Part shown: piece by piece, positions 57,061-64,000 of the stretch
Position numbering within the stretch: position 1 is the first letter of the stretch
Layout of the letters: each line of letters starts with the position of its first letter
From: Sphingomonas sp.
Lineage (GTDB): Bacteria > Pseudomonadota > Alphaproteobacteria > Sphingomonadales > Sphingomonadaceae
NCBI RefSeq assembly: GCF_019635455.1
Contig: NZ_JAHBZJ010000001.1
Span: forward strand, 62,001-126,000
DNA length: 64,000 nucleotides
Reading direction: 5' to 3'
The notes under the pieces: generated by a model
What the model was told of the DNA's origin: nothing
What the model saw: the letters and a program-made list of their open reading frames with translations, nothing else
Databases searched by the model: none
Position numbers and translations under genes: made by a program

Positions 57061-57272
57061 GCATTTCCTGGCGCGGATCGCGTCGCGGCCTCATCTCGAT
57101 CGGACCGCCACCGAAACTGTCGCAAATTTCCCACGCCTTCGCGGAAACTTACCGCAAGTGCGAAAATATCTGTTGCTTGTCTTCGCAAGGTCATCAATGG
57201 ACGTGATGCACGCTTTGGCCAACAGCTCTGGCGTGACGCCGGCTTTGCCCGGATTTATTGAAGGAAGACGTG

Positions 57273-57518
57273 ATGAGCATGAAAAAGATTGCGGCTGCGG
57301 CTTCCGCCGCGCTGCTGCTTGCCAGCACCGCCGGTGTTGCGCAGGCGAGCTCGGCCCAGTCGCTGAGCCTGTCGAACGCCCGCGTTTCGACGACCTCGAC
57401 CAAGGATGAAGACGCCATTGGCTCGATGAGCCCGCTGATCATCATCGGCGGCATCATCGGCACGTTGGCGATCCTCGAGATCACCGGCGTGATCGACATC
57501 TTCTCCGACAGCCCCTAG
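57273..57518 (+). CDS. mini membrane protein, paralogue 1 (ASSAQSLSL family)
   Basis: This gene encodes 81 residues. A Sec signal peptide ends in GVAQASSAQSLSLSN. The mature protein begins close to SSAQSLSL, has a short Ser/Thr spacer, one transmembrane helix (SPLIIIGGIIGTLAILEITG) and ends in FSDSP. The gene at 57812 shares QASSAQSLSL-x-N and the terminal SDSP although the middle differs. A strong terminator follows. The start is supported by the site AAGGAA. No known family is recognised. Confidence 0.8.
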   Translation: MSMKKIAAAASAALLLASTAGVAQASSAQSLSLSNARVSTTSTKDEDAIGSMSPLIIIGGIIGTLAILEITGVIDIFSDSP

Positions 57519-57543
57519 GCTTTCGAAACATCGCGATGATGGG

Positions 57544-57575
57544 GAAATGGCGGCTTTGGCCGCCATTTCTTTTTT
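57544..57575 (+). terminator. intrinsic terminator after paralogue 1
   Basis: A perfect 11-bp stem (57544-57554 with 57559-57569), loop TTTG and a run of six T (57570-57575). This is a textbook Rho-independent terminator. Confidence 0.92.
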
Positions 57576-57811
57576 GTGCGACGCCCATCCAGTGTGCGGC
57601 ACGAGGCCGACCCCACGGTCCATCGCATACATGTCTCCCCACGACCCGATCCCCGATATCTTCGGAACCATGCCCGCGCGCGGCCATTGATATGGTGTAC
57701 GCGCCGGATCGCGAGCCTTTCGATGGCGACCCATTGTCAGGTCCTGACCGAAGCCGCGCGCGGACGCAGGCGATAGAGCCACGTCACACACTCGCTTCAT
57801 CGGAGGACGAC

Positions 57812-58060
57812 ATGCTCAAGAAGATTTTCGCAACCCTGATCGCGACGCTGTCTCTGTTTGGCGCCACCATGGCCCAGGCATCGTCGGCGCAGTCGCTCAG
57901 CCTGGCAAACAGCCCGGTGGTCAGCACCCGCGCCGCCACCAGCGGGGGCGAGGGCAGCGATGCCGTGGCCGGAGCCGGCGCCTATGCGCTCGGCGCGATC
58001 GTGGCGGGTCTGGCGATCTGGGGCCTGGTCGAGATCATCGACAGCTCCGACAGCCCGTAA
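57812..58060 (+). CDS. mini membrane protein, paralogue 2 (ASSAQSLSL family)
   Basis: This gene encodes 82 residues. The signal peptide ends near MAQASSAQSLSLANSP. A Gly/Ala/Glu spacer leads to one helix (AYALGAIVAGLAIWGLVEII), then SSDSP at the end. It shares the start (QASSAQSLSL) and end (SDSP) of the mature protein with the gene at 57273. Each has its own ribosome site (here CGGAGGA) and its own terminator. It lies just upstream of secE. Confidence 0.8.
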   Translation: MLKKIFATLIATLSLFGATMAQASSAQSLSLANSPVVSTRAATSGGEGSDAVAGAGAYALGAIVAGLAIWGLVEIIDSSDSP

Positions 58061-58081
58061 CCGGTCGCGATCGGAACGATC

Positions 58082-58113
58082 AGGGCGCTTCCTCACCGGG
58101 AAGCGCCCTTTTT
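58082..58113 (+). terminator. intrinsic terminator after paralogue 2
   Basis: A perfect 11-bp stem (58082-58092 with 58099-58109), loop TCACCG and a T-run (58109-58113). It separates the mini-protein gene from secE. Confidence 0.92.
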
Positions 58114-58277
58114 CGTCCCTGCTGCGCGCGTGCGCGACCCCCTTGCCCCCCGCCATGCGAGTCGCTAGATACCGGCCCCAATCCGACAGCGTGATGGGTC
58201 TTCGCCGGGTCTCTTGAACGAGGGACCGGGCGGCGGAACCTGTCCCGCGAACGGGCAACAATTTTGCGAGGCATCAG

Positions 58278-58475
58278 GTGGCCAAGACCAGTCCGCTCGA
58301 ATTCATGCGCCAGGTACAGGCCGAGACCAAGAAGGTCGTGTGGCCGACCCGCCGCGAGACGATCATGACCGCCGTCATGGTGTTCATCATGGCGTCGCTG
58401 CTGGGCGTGTTCTTCTTTGGGGTGGATCACGCGTTCGACGCGATCGTCCGCTTCCTGCTCAGCCTCGCAAGCTAA
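58278..58475 (+). CDS. secE: preprotein translocase subunit SecE
   Basis: This gene encodes 65 residues from a GTG start. The pattern is that of minimal SecE: SPLEFMRQVQAETKKVVWPT, then RRETIMTAVMVFIMASLLGV as the single conserved transmembrane helix. SecE is an essential part of SecYEG. It is followed after 24 bp by nusG, the usual partner. Confidence 0.97.
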   Translation: MAKTSPLEFMRQVQAETKKVVWPTRRETIMTAVMVFIMASLLGVFFFGVDHAFDAIVRFLLSLAS

Positions 58476-58499
58476 CCGCCGGATACGGGAAAACAGACA

Positions 58500-59036
58500 A
58501 TGGCGCGCTGGTACATCATTCACGCCTATTCGGGCTTTGAGAACAAGGTGCGGGAGCAGATCCTGGCCGATGCGACGCGGCTGGGCCTCGACGCGCTGGT
58601 CGAATCGGTCGAGGTTCCGACCGAGACGGTGACCGAAGTGCGCCGTGGCAAGAAGGTGCAGAGCGAGCGGAAATTCTTTCCCGGCTATGTCCTCGCCAAG
58701 CTGAACATGAACGACGACGTCTATCACCTGGTGAAGAACACGCCGAAGGTGACGGGATTCCTGGGCTCATCGGGCAAGCCGCAGCCGATCAGCGAGGCCG
58801 AGGCCGCACGCATCCTGAACACCAAGGAAGAGGCGGCCGCCGCGCCCAAGCAGCAGATCAAGGTCGATTACGAGATCGGCGATGCGGTCAAGGTTCTGGA
58901 AGGCCCGTTCGCGAGCTTCAACGGCGTGGTCGAGGAACTGGACTTCGACAAGTCGAAGGTGAAGGTTTCGGTGTCCATCTTTGGGCGCGCGACCCCCGTC
59001 GAACTGGACTTCGATCAGGTCGAGCGGTCGAAATGA
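58500..59036 (+). CDS. nusG: transcription termination/antitermination protein NusG
   Basis: This gene encodes 178 residues. The N-terminal NGN domain (RWYIIHAYSGFENKVREQIL, then KKVQSERKFFPGYVLAKLNM) is followed by the KOW domain (IGDAVKVLEGPFASFNGVVE, then DKSKVKVSVSIFGRATPVEL). NusG binds RNA polymerase and couples it to ribosome or Rho. It ends with its own intrinsic terminator; the ribosomal genes rplK and rplA are 3.5 kb further on. Confidence 0.98.
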   Translation: MARWYIIHAYSGFENKVREQILADATRLGLDALVESVEVPTETVTEVRRGKKVQSERKFFPGYVLAKLNMNDDVYHLVKNTPKVTGFLGSSGKPQPISEAEAARILNTKEEAAAAPKQQIKVDYEIGDAVKVLEGPFASFNGVVEELDFDKSKVKVSVSIFGRATPVELDFDQVERSK

Positions 59037-59069
59037 TCGACTGACCCGATCGGGTTACGACATAAAACA

Positions 59070-59098
59070 GGCCGGGGCGGCGACGCTCCGGCCTTTTT
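59070..59098 (+). terminator. intrinsic terminator after nusG
   Basis: A 9-bp GC stem with one G-T pair (59070-59078 with 59085-59093), loop GGCGAC, then five T. It closes the secE-nusG operon. Confidence 0.9.
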
Positions 59099-59146
59099 CG
59101 TTCGGATATGGCGCGTCGATGCGCTCGAAAATCCACCATTGACTCC

Positions 59147-59168
59147 AAAATCTATATATGTAGATTTT
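59147..59168. promoter_or_regulatory. inverted repeat before the PadR gene, probable operator
   Basis: AAAATCTA (59147-59154) and TAGATTTT (59161-59168) are perfect inverted repeats around the spacer TATATG. The site ends 5 bp before the PadR start, so bound repressor would block initiation. Confidence 0.75.
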
Positions 59169-59173
59169 CTGAG

Positions 59174-59476
59174 ATGACCGGTGTCCGCAAACCCTCGAAA
59201 AAGATGCGCCAGCTTCTCGACGCGCTGCTGAAGCGGCGAACCGACTGGCAATATGGCTATGACCTGATGAAGCAGACCGGCCTGATGTCCGGAACCATCT
59301 ACCCGCTGTTGATGCGCATGACCGACCAGGGATTGGTCGAGGCCGAGTGGCACGCGCCCGCGCAGCCCGGTCGCCCTCCGCGACACGCATATCGCCTCAC
59401 GGCCGCCGGACTGGCGCTGGCACTGGAGATGCCCGGCACCCCCTCCCTGCCCCCATCGAAGGAATCGCTGGCATGA
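59174..59476 (+). CDS. PadR-family transcriptional regulator
   Basis: This gene encodes 100 residues. The winged HTH fits PadR: RQLLDALLKRRTDWQYGYDL, TGLMSGTIYPLLMRMTDQGL, and the wing RPPRHAYRLTAAGLALALEM. The start at 59174 is separated from the upstream operator by 5 bp. An ATGA overlap couples it to the membrane-protein gene, which is probably its target. The ligand is unknown. Confidence 0.9.
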   Translation: MTGVRKPSKKMRQLLDALLKRRTDWQYGYDLMKQTGLMSGTIYPLLMRMTDQGLVEAEWHAPAQPGRPPRHAYRLTAAGLALALEMPGTPSLPPSKESLA

Positions 59477-60114
59477 AACGGATGCTCTCCCGCGCGATCA
59501 TGGCGGTGGCGACATGCTGCATGGATGAAAATCGGCAACCATGGTCGCTGGCAATGCGGGGGGAATTCGAAGAGGCGATTGCAGAAGGAAAGCCGCTGCG
59601 TTTCGCGCTCGGCTGTCTGGCGGCGGCATGGCAGGACATGGCCATGCGCGAAACCGGCCGGTTCACCCTGACCGGCTATGCACTGGTGCTCGGCGTGATG
59701 CTTCCCATGGCGGCGATCCAGCTGGGATGCGCGCTTTTCGACTTTCCGTACCTGTATCCCGGCCAGTCGGGACTGCGCGGCGCGATGCTGGAAGGGCGGG
59801 CGCACGAGCCGCTTTTGCGCGGCGTGTATCAGGCCGCCACGCCGTCCATCCTGTTTCTTCAGCTTCTGCTTGCCGCAGGGCATTTCCGGATTGCCTGGGT
59901 CATGCTCGAACGTGACTGGCAACGGGTGGCCCGAATCGGCACGTGGATGGGCGCGGCCACCCTGACGCTGATGCTTTTCATGAGCGTCCTGTTCCTCGAT
60001 TGCTCGCGCGCGCTTTTTCAGGCGGCGTTGCTGGCGATCGAACTGGCAACGGTGGCGCTGGTCGCGAAACGCCATGCCCAGATGTCTCCGGGCGTCATTC
60101 CGGCCGACCGATAA
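59473..60114 (+). CDS. membrane protein co-encoded with PadR
   Basis: This gene encodes 213 residues, with about four hydrophobic helices (GYALVLGVMLPMAAIQLGCA, SILFLQLLLAAGHFRIAWV, GTWMGAATLTLMLFMSVLFL, ALFQAALLAIELATVALVAK). The N-terminal soluble part has WSLAMRGEFEEAIAEGKPLR. I recognise no family. PadR regulators often control a neighbouring membrane or efflux gene, so this is a natural regulon of one operon. The ATG at 59473 overlaps the PadR stop. Confidence 0.8.
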   Translation: MKRMLSRAIMAVATCCMDENRQPWSLAMRGEFEEAIAEGKPLRFALGCLAAAWQDMAMRETGRFTLTGYALVLGVMLPMAAIQLGCALFDFPYLYPGQSGLRGAMLEGRAHEPLLRGVYQAATPSILFLQLLLAAGHFRIAWVMLERDWQRVARIGTWMGAATLTLMLFMSVLFLDCSRALFQAALLAIELATVALVAKRHAQMSPGVIPADR

Positions 60115-60208
60115 TCGACCCCGACAAGCCTGCGGGTGGATGACGCCCGAATTGTGTCCCGAAGACATTCGAACCGCTTCTTACGCCCAGTGAAAGAGGA
60201 GAAACGCA

Positions 60209-60772
60209 ATGGTCAGCATCCACCTGTCGATCCGGACATCCTTTGCCCTGATCACCTGTGCGGCGGCAATCGCCACCACCGCGCACGCTCGCACGCCCGC
60301 CGACGCGCGCGGGATCGCAGAAACCGCGACGTCGCCCGCACAGACATCGCCCGCGCAATCGCCGTTCCTGGGCGAATGGGAGCTCGATCTGACGCGGATG
60401 CCGGGCAATTACGGCCCGCCCCCCAGGAAAGTGACCTACAGCTTTCGCGACATCGGCGAGGGCCAGTGGCGGACGACGATCGAGATCGTGGCGCCTGACG
60501 CGTCCGTCAGGAAGGTTTCGATCCGGTATCGCCGCGACGGCCAGCCCGCCCAGAGTCAGGGCGACAATGTCGATGGTGACAGCGCGGCGCTGCTATCGCC
60601 GGCTTCGGACGTTCTCGTCATGAGTATCGCGAAGGACGGGCATCTGGGGTCGGTACGCACCTATTCGATTTCCGCCAATGGTGAGGAAATGACCGAATCG
60701 GCAGCCTCCGTGGACCAGAACGGCGCGCCATTCGTCCGCGTCTTTCATTTCCGGCGCGTGCGATCGAGCTGA
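60209..60772 (+). CDS. exported protein of unknown function
   Basis: This gene encodes 187 residues. A signal peptide ends near TTAHART. The start is preceded by GAGGAG. A lipocalin-like beta pattern follows (FLGEWELDLTRMPGNYGPPP, VTYSFRDIGEGQWRTTIEIV, then SVRKVSIRYRRDGQPAQ), similar to small barrel proteins that begin with Gly-x-Trp. The function is unknown. It may share a transcript with the PadR operon (94-bp gap). Confidence 0.75.
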   Translation: MVSIHLSIRTSFALITCAAAIATTAHARTPADARGIAETATSPAQTSPAQSPFLGEWELDLTRMPGNYGPPPRKVTYSFRDIGEGQWRTTIEIVAPDASVRKVSIRYRRDGQPAQSQGDNVDGDSAALLSPASDVLVMSIAKDGHLGSVRTYSISANGEEMTESAASVDQNGAPFVRVFHFRRVRSS

Positions 60773-60839
60773 CGCGGCCGCTCGGGGGGGCGTCCCGTTC
60801 CCGCTCGAATGCCCCTGGCGCACGAACATCTGTCCGCGC

Positions 60840-62246
60840 TCACTCGATCGGGCGGGCATTGTCCAGCAAGTCGTCCTTGTGGGGTTCGGCGCGCTCTTCC
60901 TCGACCAGCTTCTGGATATGGGCGTCGGGCGCGGCGTCCTCGTCGGCGGCGGGAGGAGGGCTGGGCGGGCGCGTGTCGCGGGCCGGCCCGGGGCCGCCGA
61001 CGCCCTCCAGCGGGAGCGGCGCGCCCTGATCGAAACGGAGGCGGTAGATCGGCTCGGGCAGTGCGAACCCCGCCTGTTCGAGCGCGCGTTTGGCGGCGTC
61101 GAGCGCCAGGCTGCGGCCCTTGTAGAAATCGGTCTCGCCCTGATTCACCCAGCCGTAGAAGCGCAGCACGATGTTCGAATCGCCGACATCCCGGATGATC
61201 GCGCTCGCCCTGGGCGTGTCGAGGACGAAAGCCAGCGCCCGGATCGCCGCAAGCCCCACCCCCATCGCCGCGACCGGATCGTCATCGGCATCGACGCCCA
61301 GATCGAATTCGAACCGGCGTTCGGGATTGCGCGTGTAGTTCAGGATCACCGATTTGAAGACGGTCGAGTTGGGAATGCGCAGGTGATTGCCGTCGAGCGT
61401 CATCAGGATCGTCGCCCGGCTGGTGAGGCGAACGACGCGGCCTTCACTCCCCTCGATCACGACATGATCGTTGGCGCGGAACGGCTGACGCAGGCTGAGC
61501 ATCAGGCTGGACACGTAATTGTCCACCGTGTCGCGGACCGCGAATCCGATCGCGATGCCGATCACTCCCGCCCCGCCCAGCACCGCGCCGAGCAGCGCCG
61601 TCGCACCGAGCAGCTGAAGCCCGACGATCATGCCGGTGACGATGAAGACGAAGCGCACCAGCGTCGCGATCAGCTCTGCAAGGAATGGGTTACGGCTGAT
61701 CCGCCGCCACAGCGCCCCCCACGCGGCGAGCAGGTGGCCCAGCACCCCGATCACCAGCGCGATGGCAAGCGCGACCCCGGCAAGCGGCAATGCGCGCACG
61801 ATCCCGCGCACATCGTCGCGAAACTGGCTGAGCGCGGGGGTCAGGTTGGTATCGACCTTCAGGTCGCGCTCGATCCCGTTCTGGACCGTGACGACGCCGG
61901 CGACGCGGGCGGCGATCGCTTCCGCACGATCGACATCCGCCGCCGTGGGGACGGTGCCGCCGAGGGTGACGACGCCAGCCGACACGCGCACGGTGACGGT
62001 ACGCAGCGCCTCGATCTCGGCAAAGATGCTGCGGATGCGGGTGCGGATATCCGAATCCGACGACGCCTCGGCGCGGGCGGCGATCGCAGGCTCGGCCTTC
62101 GCTTCGGCCGCCGGGGTCGCCGTCGCGCCGGTCAGCGCCGACAGGTCCTGCGCCGATGCCGGTCCCGCGAGCGCGAGAAGCATCGCAACGCACGCGGCCC
62201 ACAGCCCCGTCAGCGCGGCCCGATCGATCCGAACGCCTTCGAACAT
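60840..62246 (-). CDS. MscS-type mechanosensitive channel with N-terminal BON domain
   Basis: This gene encodes 468 residues. A signal peptide ends at GPASAQ. A BON domain (about 65-128: IRTRIRSIFAEIEALRTVTV, then GGTVPTAADVDRAEAIAARV) precedes the MscS region: three helices, including the pore-lining GGAGVIGIAIGFAVRDTVDN, then SLRQPFRANDHVVIEGSEGR and the beta/C-terminal domain. The tail is Pro-, Asp- and Glu-rich. MscS channels release solutes on hypo-osmotic shock; the BON domain probably contacts lipid or wall. Confidence 0.92.
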   Translation of the reverse strand: MFEGVRIDRAALTGLWAACVAMLLALAGPASAQDLSALTGATATPAAEAKAEPAIAARAEASSDSDIRTRIRSIFAEIEALRTVTVRVSAGVVTLGGTVPTAADVDRAEAIAARVAGVVTVQNGIERDLKVDTNLTPALSQFRDDVRGIVRALPLAGVALAIALVIGVLGHLLAAWGALWRRISRNPFLAELIATLVRFVFIVTGMIVGLQLLGATALLGAVLGGAGVIGIAIGFAVRDTVDNYVSSLMLSLRQPFRANDHVVIEGSEGRVVRLTSRATILMTLDGNHLRIPNSTVFKSVILNYTRNPERRFEFDLGVDADDDPVAAMGVGLAAIRALAFVLDTPRASAIIRDVGDSNIVLRFYGWVNQGETDFYKGRSLALDAAKRALEQAGFALPEPIYRLRFDQGAPLPLEGVGGPGPARDTRPPSPPPAADEDAAPDAHIQKLVEEERAEPHKDDLLDNARPIE

Positions 62247-62380
62247 CCGGACGACCTATGCCATGATTTGCGCGCGGAACCCAGCGGCAGGCCCGACATG
62301 GCCGAAGGCAGGGCAGCACGCGGCAGCGGTTATCGGCGAATTCGGCCCATGGAGGCATTCGTCCGCGCCCATTTCCCGCG

Positions 62381-62409
62381 TTGCAATTCGGGCCGCTTCG
62401 CGCTAGGGG
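62381..62409 (+). promoter_or_regulatory. candidate promoter of rplK-rplA
   Basis: TTGCAA (62381-62386) and TAGGGG (62404-62409) are separated by 17 bases, in the 292-bp gap between the divergent MscS and rplK genes. The -10 is imperfect but typical of GC-rich alphaproteobacteria. It was inferred by eye. Confidence 0.4.
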
Positions 62410-62538
62410 GCCGCCCTTCCAGCGCGACAGCATTGGATCCGCCGCGGGAGCCTCCGGTATCGATCGGGGGCGTTTGAACCGCTTAACTTGAACCGGGCGC
62501 GGGCGTTTGCCGCCGCGTCCAGCGACAGAGTGAGAGAC

Positions 62539-62970
62539 ATGGCCAAGAAAATTACCGGCTATATCAAGCTCCAGGTGCCTGCCGGCGCCGCCAACCCCTC
62601 GCCGCCGATCGGTCCGGCGCTGGGCCAGCGTGGCGTGAACATCATGGAGTTCTGCAAGGCGTTCAACGCCGCCACCGACGGTCAGGAAAAGGGTACGCCC
62701 CTCCCCACCATCATCACCGTCTATGCCGACCGCAGCTTCTCGTTCGAGACGAAGCAGCCGCCGGCCACCTACCTGATCAAGAAGGCCGCGAACCTGAAAT
62801 CGGGTTCGAAGGAGCCGGGCAAGGTTTCCGCCGGAAAGATCAAGCGTTCGCAGCTCGCCGAGATCGCGACCGCGAAGATGAAGGATCTGAACGCCAACGA
62901 TATCGACGCGGCGACCCGCATCATCGAAGGCTCCGCCCGCGCGATGGGCCTCGAAGTGGTGGAGGGCTGA
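62539..62970 (+). CDS. rplK: 50S ribosomal protein L11
   Basis: This gene encodes 143 residues, the normal L11 length. It starts with [20 protein letters not shown], then [20 protein letters not shown], the conserved N-terminal domain, and ends with the RNA-binding C-terminal domain ([19 protein letters not shown], then [13 protein letters not shown]). L11 forms the GTPase-associated centre with 23S rRNA. It is followed after 4 bp by rplA. Confidence 0.99.
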   Translation: MAKKITGYIKLQVPAGAANPSPPIGPALGQRGVNIMEFCKAFNAATDGQEKGTPLPTIITVYADRSFSFETKQPPATYLIKKAANLKSGSKEPGKVSAGKIKRSQLAEIATAKMKDLNANDIDAATRIIEGSARAMGLEVVEG

Positions 62971-62974
62971 ACCG

Positions 62975-63673
62975 ATGGCCAAGCTGAGCAAGAAGCAGAA
63001 GTCGCAGGCCGACAGCGTCGATCGCGAGAAGCTGTATTCGGTCGAGGAAGCGATCGCGCTGGCAAAGGCGAACGCCACCGCCAAGTTCGACGAAACGATC
63101 GAGGTCGCGCTGAACCTGGGTGTCGATCCGCGTCACGCCGACCAGATGGTCCGCGGCGTGGTGACGCTGCCCAAGGGGACCGGCAAGACCGTGCGCGTCG
63201 GCGTGTTCGCCAAGGGCGCCAAGGCCGATGAGGCCAAGGAAGCGGGCGCGGACGTGGTCGGCGCCGAAGACCTGCTGGAGATCGTGCAGGGCGGCAAGAT
63301 CGAGTTCGATCGCTGCATCGCGACCCCGGACATGATGGGTCTGGTCGGCCGTCTGGGCAAGGTGCTGGGTCCCAAGGGCCTGATGCCGAACCCGAAGCTG
63401 GGTACCGTGACGATGAACGTCGCCGAAGCCGTGAAGGCGGCGAAGGGCGGCCAGGTCGAATATCGCGTCGAAAAGGCCGGCATCATTCATTCGGGCATCG
63501 GCAAGGCGTCGTTCCCGGCCGAGGACCTGCGCGCCAATTTCGATGCGCTGGTCGATGCGGTGGTCAAGGCCAAGCCGTCGGGCGCCAAGGGCAAGTATCT
63601 GCGCAAGGCCGCGGTCTCGTCCTCGATGGGTCCGGGCGTGAAGATCGACGTCGCGGACGTATCGGCAGCGTAA
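62975..63673 (+). CDS. rplA: 50S ribosomal protein L1
   Basis: This gene encodes 232 residues. L1 binds 23S rRNA at the E site and usually represses its own mRNA. Signatures are [40 protein letters not shown] and [18 protein letters not shown]. In many genomes rplJ and rplL follow; here a DEAD-box helicase gene comes next, after 190 bp. Confidence 0.99.
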   Translation: MAKLSKKQKSQADSVDREKLYSVEEAIALAKANATAKFDETIEVALNLGVDPRHADQMVRGVVTLPKGTGKTVRVGVFAKGAKADEAKEAGADVVGAEDLLEIVQGGKIEFDRCIATPDMMGLVGRLGKVLGPKGLMPNPKLGTVTMNVAEAVKAAKGGQVEYRVEKAGIIHSGIGKASFPAEDLRANFDALVDAVVKAKPSGAKGKYLRKAAVSSSMGPGVKIDVADVSAA

Positions 63674-63701
63674 ACGCGCGCCACGCGATGACATGAAAAA
63701 G

Positions 63702-63733
63702 GAGGGGGGCCGGGAGCGATCCTGGTCCCCCTC
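63702..63733 (+). terminator. terminator-like hairpin after rplA
   Basis: A 14-bp stem with two G-T pairs (63702-63715 with 63720-63733) and the loop GCGA. A run of A lies before it, so on the opposite strand it has a T-tail; on the coding strand the T-run is weak. It probably ends the rplKA transcript. Confidence 0.6.
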
Positions 63734-63863
63734 ACTCGTTTAATCGAGCCGGTTCCCGCCCGTTCCCCGGCCCGGCCGCCACGGGATGCCGGCCCCGGGC
63801 GACCGGACGAGGGAACGGCACGAACAGCCTCCGCGCAAGCGGACCGAACAAAGACGGATGCAC

Positions 63864-64000
63864 ATGCCTTTCCCCGGAATTCCCGATCACCTGTCCGACG
63901 CCCTGACCGCGCGCGGATATGAGGCGTTGACCCCCGTGCAGGCGGCGGTGGTCGAGGACGACGCGCGCGGGCGCGACCTGCTCGTTTCGGCGCAGACCGG
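63864..64000 (+). CDS. DEAD-box RNA helicase, cut by the window edge
   Basis: Only the first 45 residues are visible. The Q-motif region is clear: PDHLSDALTARGYEALTPVQ, followed by AAVVEDDARGRDLLVSAQTG, the start of Walker A (motif I). The family unwinds RNA in ribosome assembly or decay. The ATG at 63864 gives a typical N-terminus; an in-frame ATG at 63858 is an alternative. Confidence 0.9.
   Translation, partial: MPFPGIPDHLSDALTARGYEALTPVQAAVVEDDARGRDLLVSAQT

Overview
The window is high-GC, densely packed chromosomal DNA from an alphaproteobacterium, most likely a sphingomonad (Sphingomonas or a close relative). The evidence is the two-gene methionine synthase, the alphaproteobacterial regulator TrcR, the NDUFA12-type accessory subunit of complex I, a plant/bacterial acyl-AMP ligase of the kind common in this order, a lysis module like that of gene transfer agents, and a LexA-type box of the alphaproteobacterial form GTTC-N7-GTTC. 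I see no insertion sequence, CRISPR array, rRNA operon or replication origin. No stretch longer than 300 bases lacks a gene; the longest gaps (57519-57811, 62247-62538) hold terminators or promoters.

Layout. 1-1380: an aldo/keto reductase cut by the window edge and two small lipoproteins. 1564-7221: the methionine cluster, namely an ArsR-methyltransferase fusion of the SahR type behind a perfect 20-bp palindrome, then metF and a split metH. 7294-14154: a LysR regulator followed by a D-amino-acid dehydrogenase, a D-aminoacylase relative, an amino-acid symporter and a gamma-glutamyltransferase, mostly joined by ATGA overlaps; this looks like a route for scavenging amino acids from peptides and D-amino-acid conjugates. 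14165-20806: a metallo-beta-lactamase-fold lipase relative, a soluble chemoreceptor, a TPR protein and a fumarase operon that ends in a shortened permease. 20846-26154: a DUF2946-like protein with a TonB receptor, then an SDR/GH130-like/unknown operon.

26223-29209: hslV and hslU, separated by a gene for a D-amino-acid-oxidase-like protein whose motifs are in circularly permuted order. 29243-31224: a lower-GC patch followed by a holin/endolysin pair. 31386-36578: TlyA, a HerA-like ATPase, small and repeat-bearing proteins, an AraC regulator and a double-HTH protein that resembles a terminase small subunit. The endolysin and the double-HTH gene share a promoter-proximal motif, and the second also has a LexA-type box. 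36782-38919: a Type II restriction-modification system with a XamI-like nuclease. 39063-50930: housekeeping and detoxification genes (acnA, GST, dienelactone hydrolase, trcR, parA-like, aat, DUF2155, NDUFA12, DUF192, a double cold-shock protein, recX), mostly in short operons.

51064-64000: a fatty acyl-AMP ligase, a membrane PAS-GGDEF-EAL protein, tRNA-Trp, and the translation/secretion genes secE, nusG, rplK and rplA. These four are interrupted by a pair of paralogous mini membrane proteins, a PadR operon and a BON-MscS channel. The window ends inside a DEAD-box RNA helicase gene.
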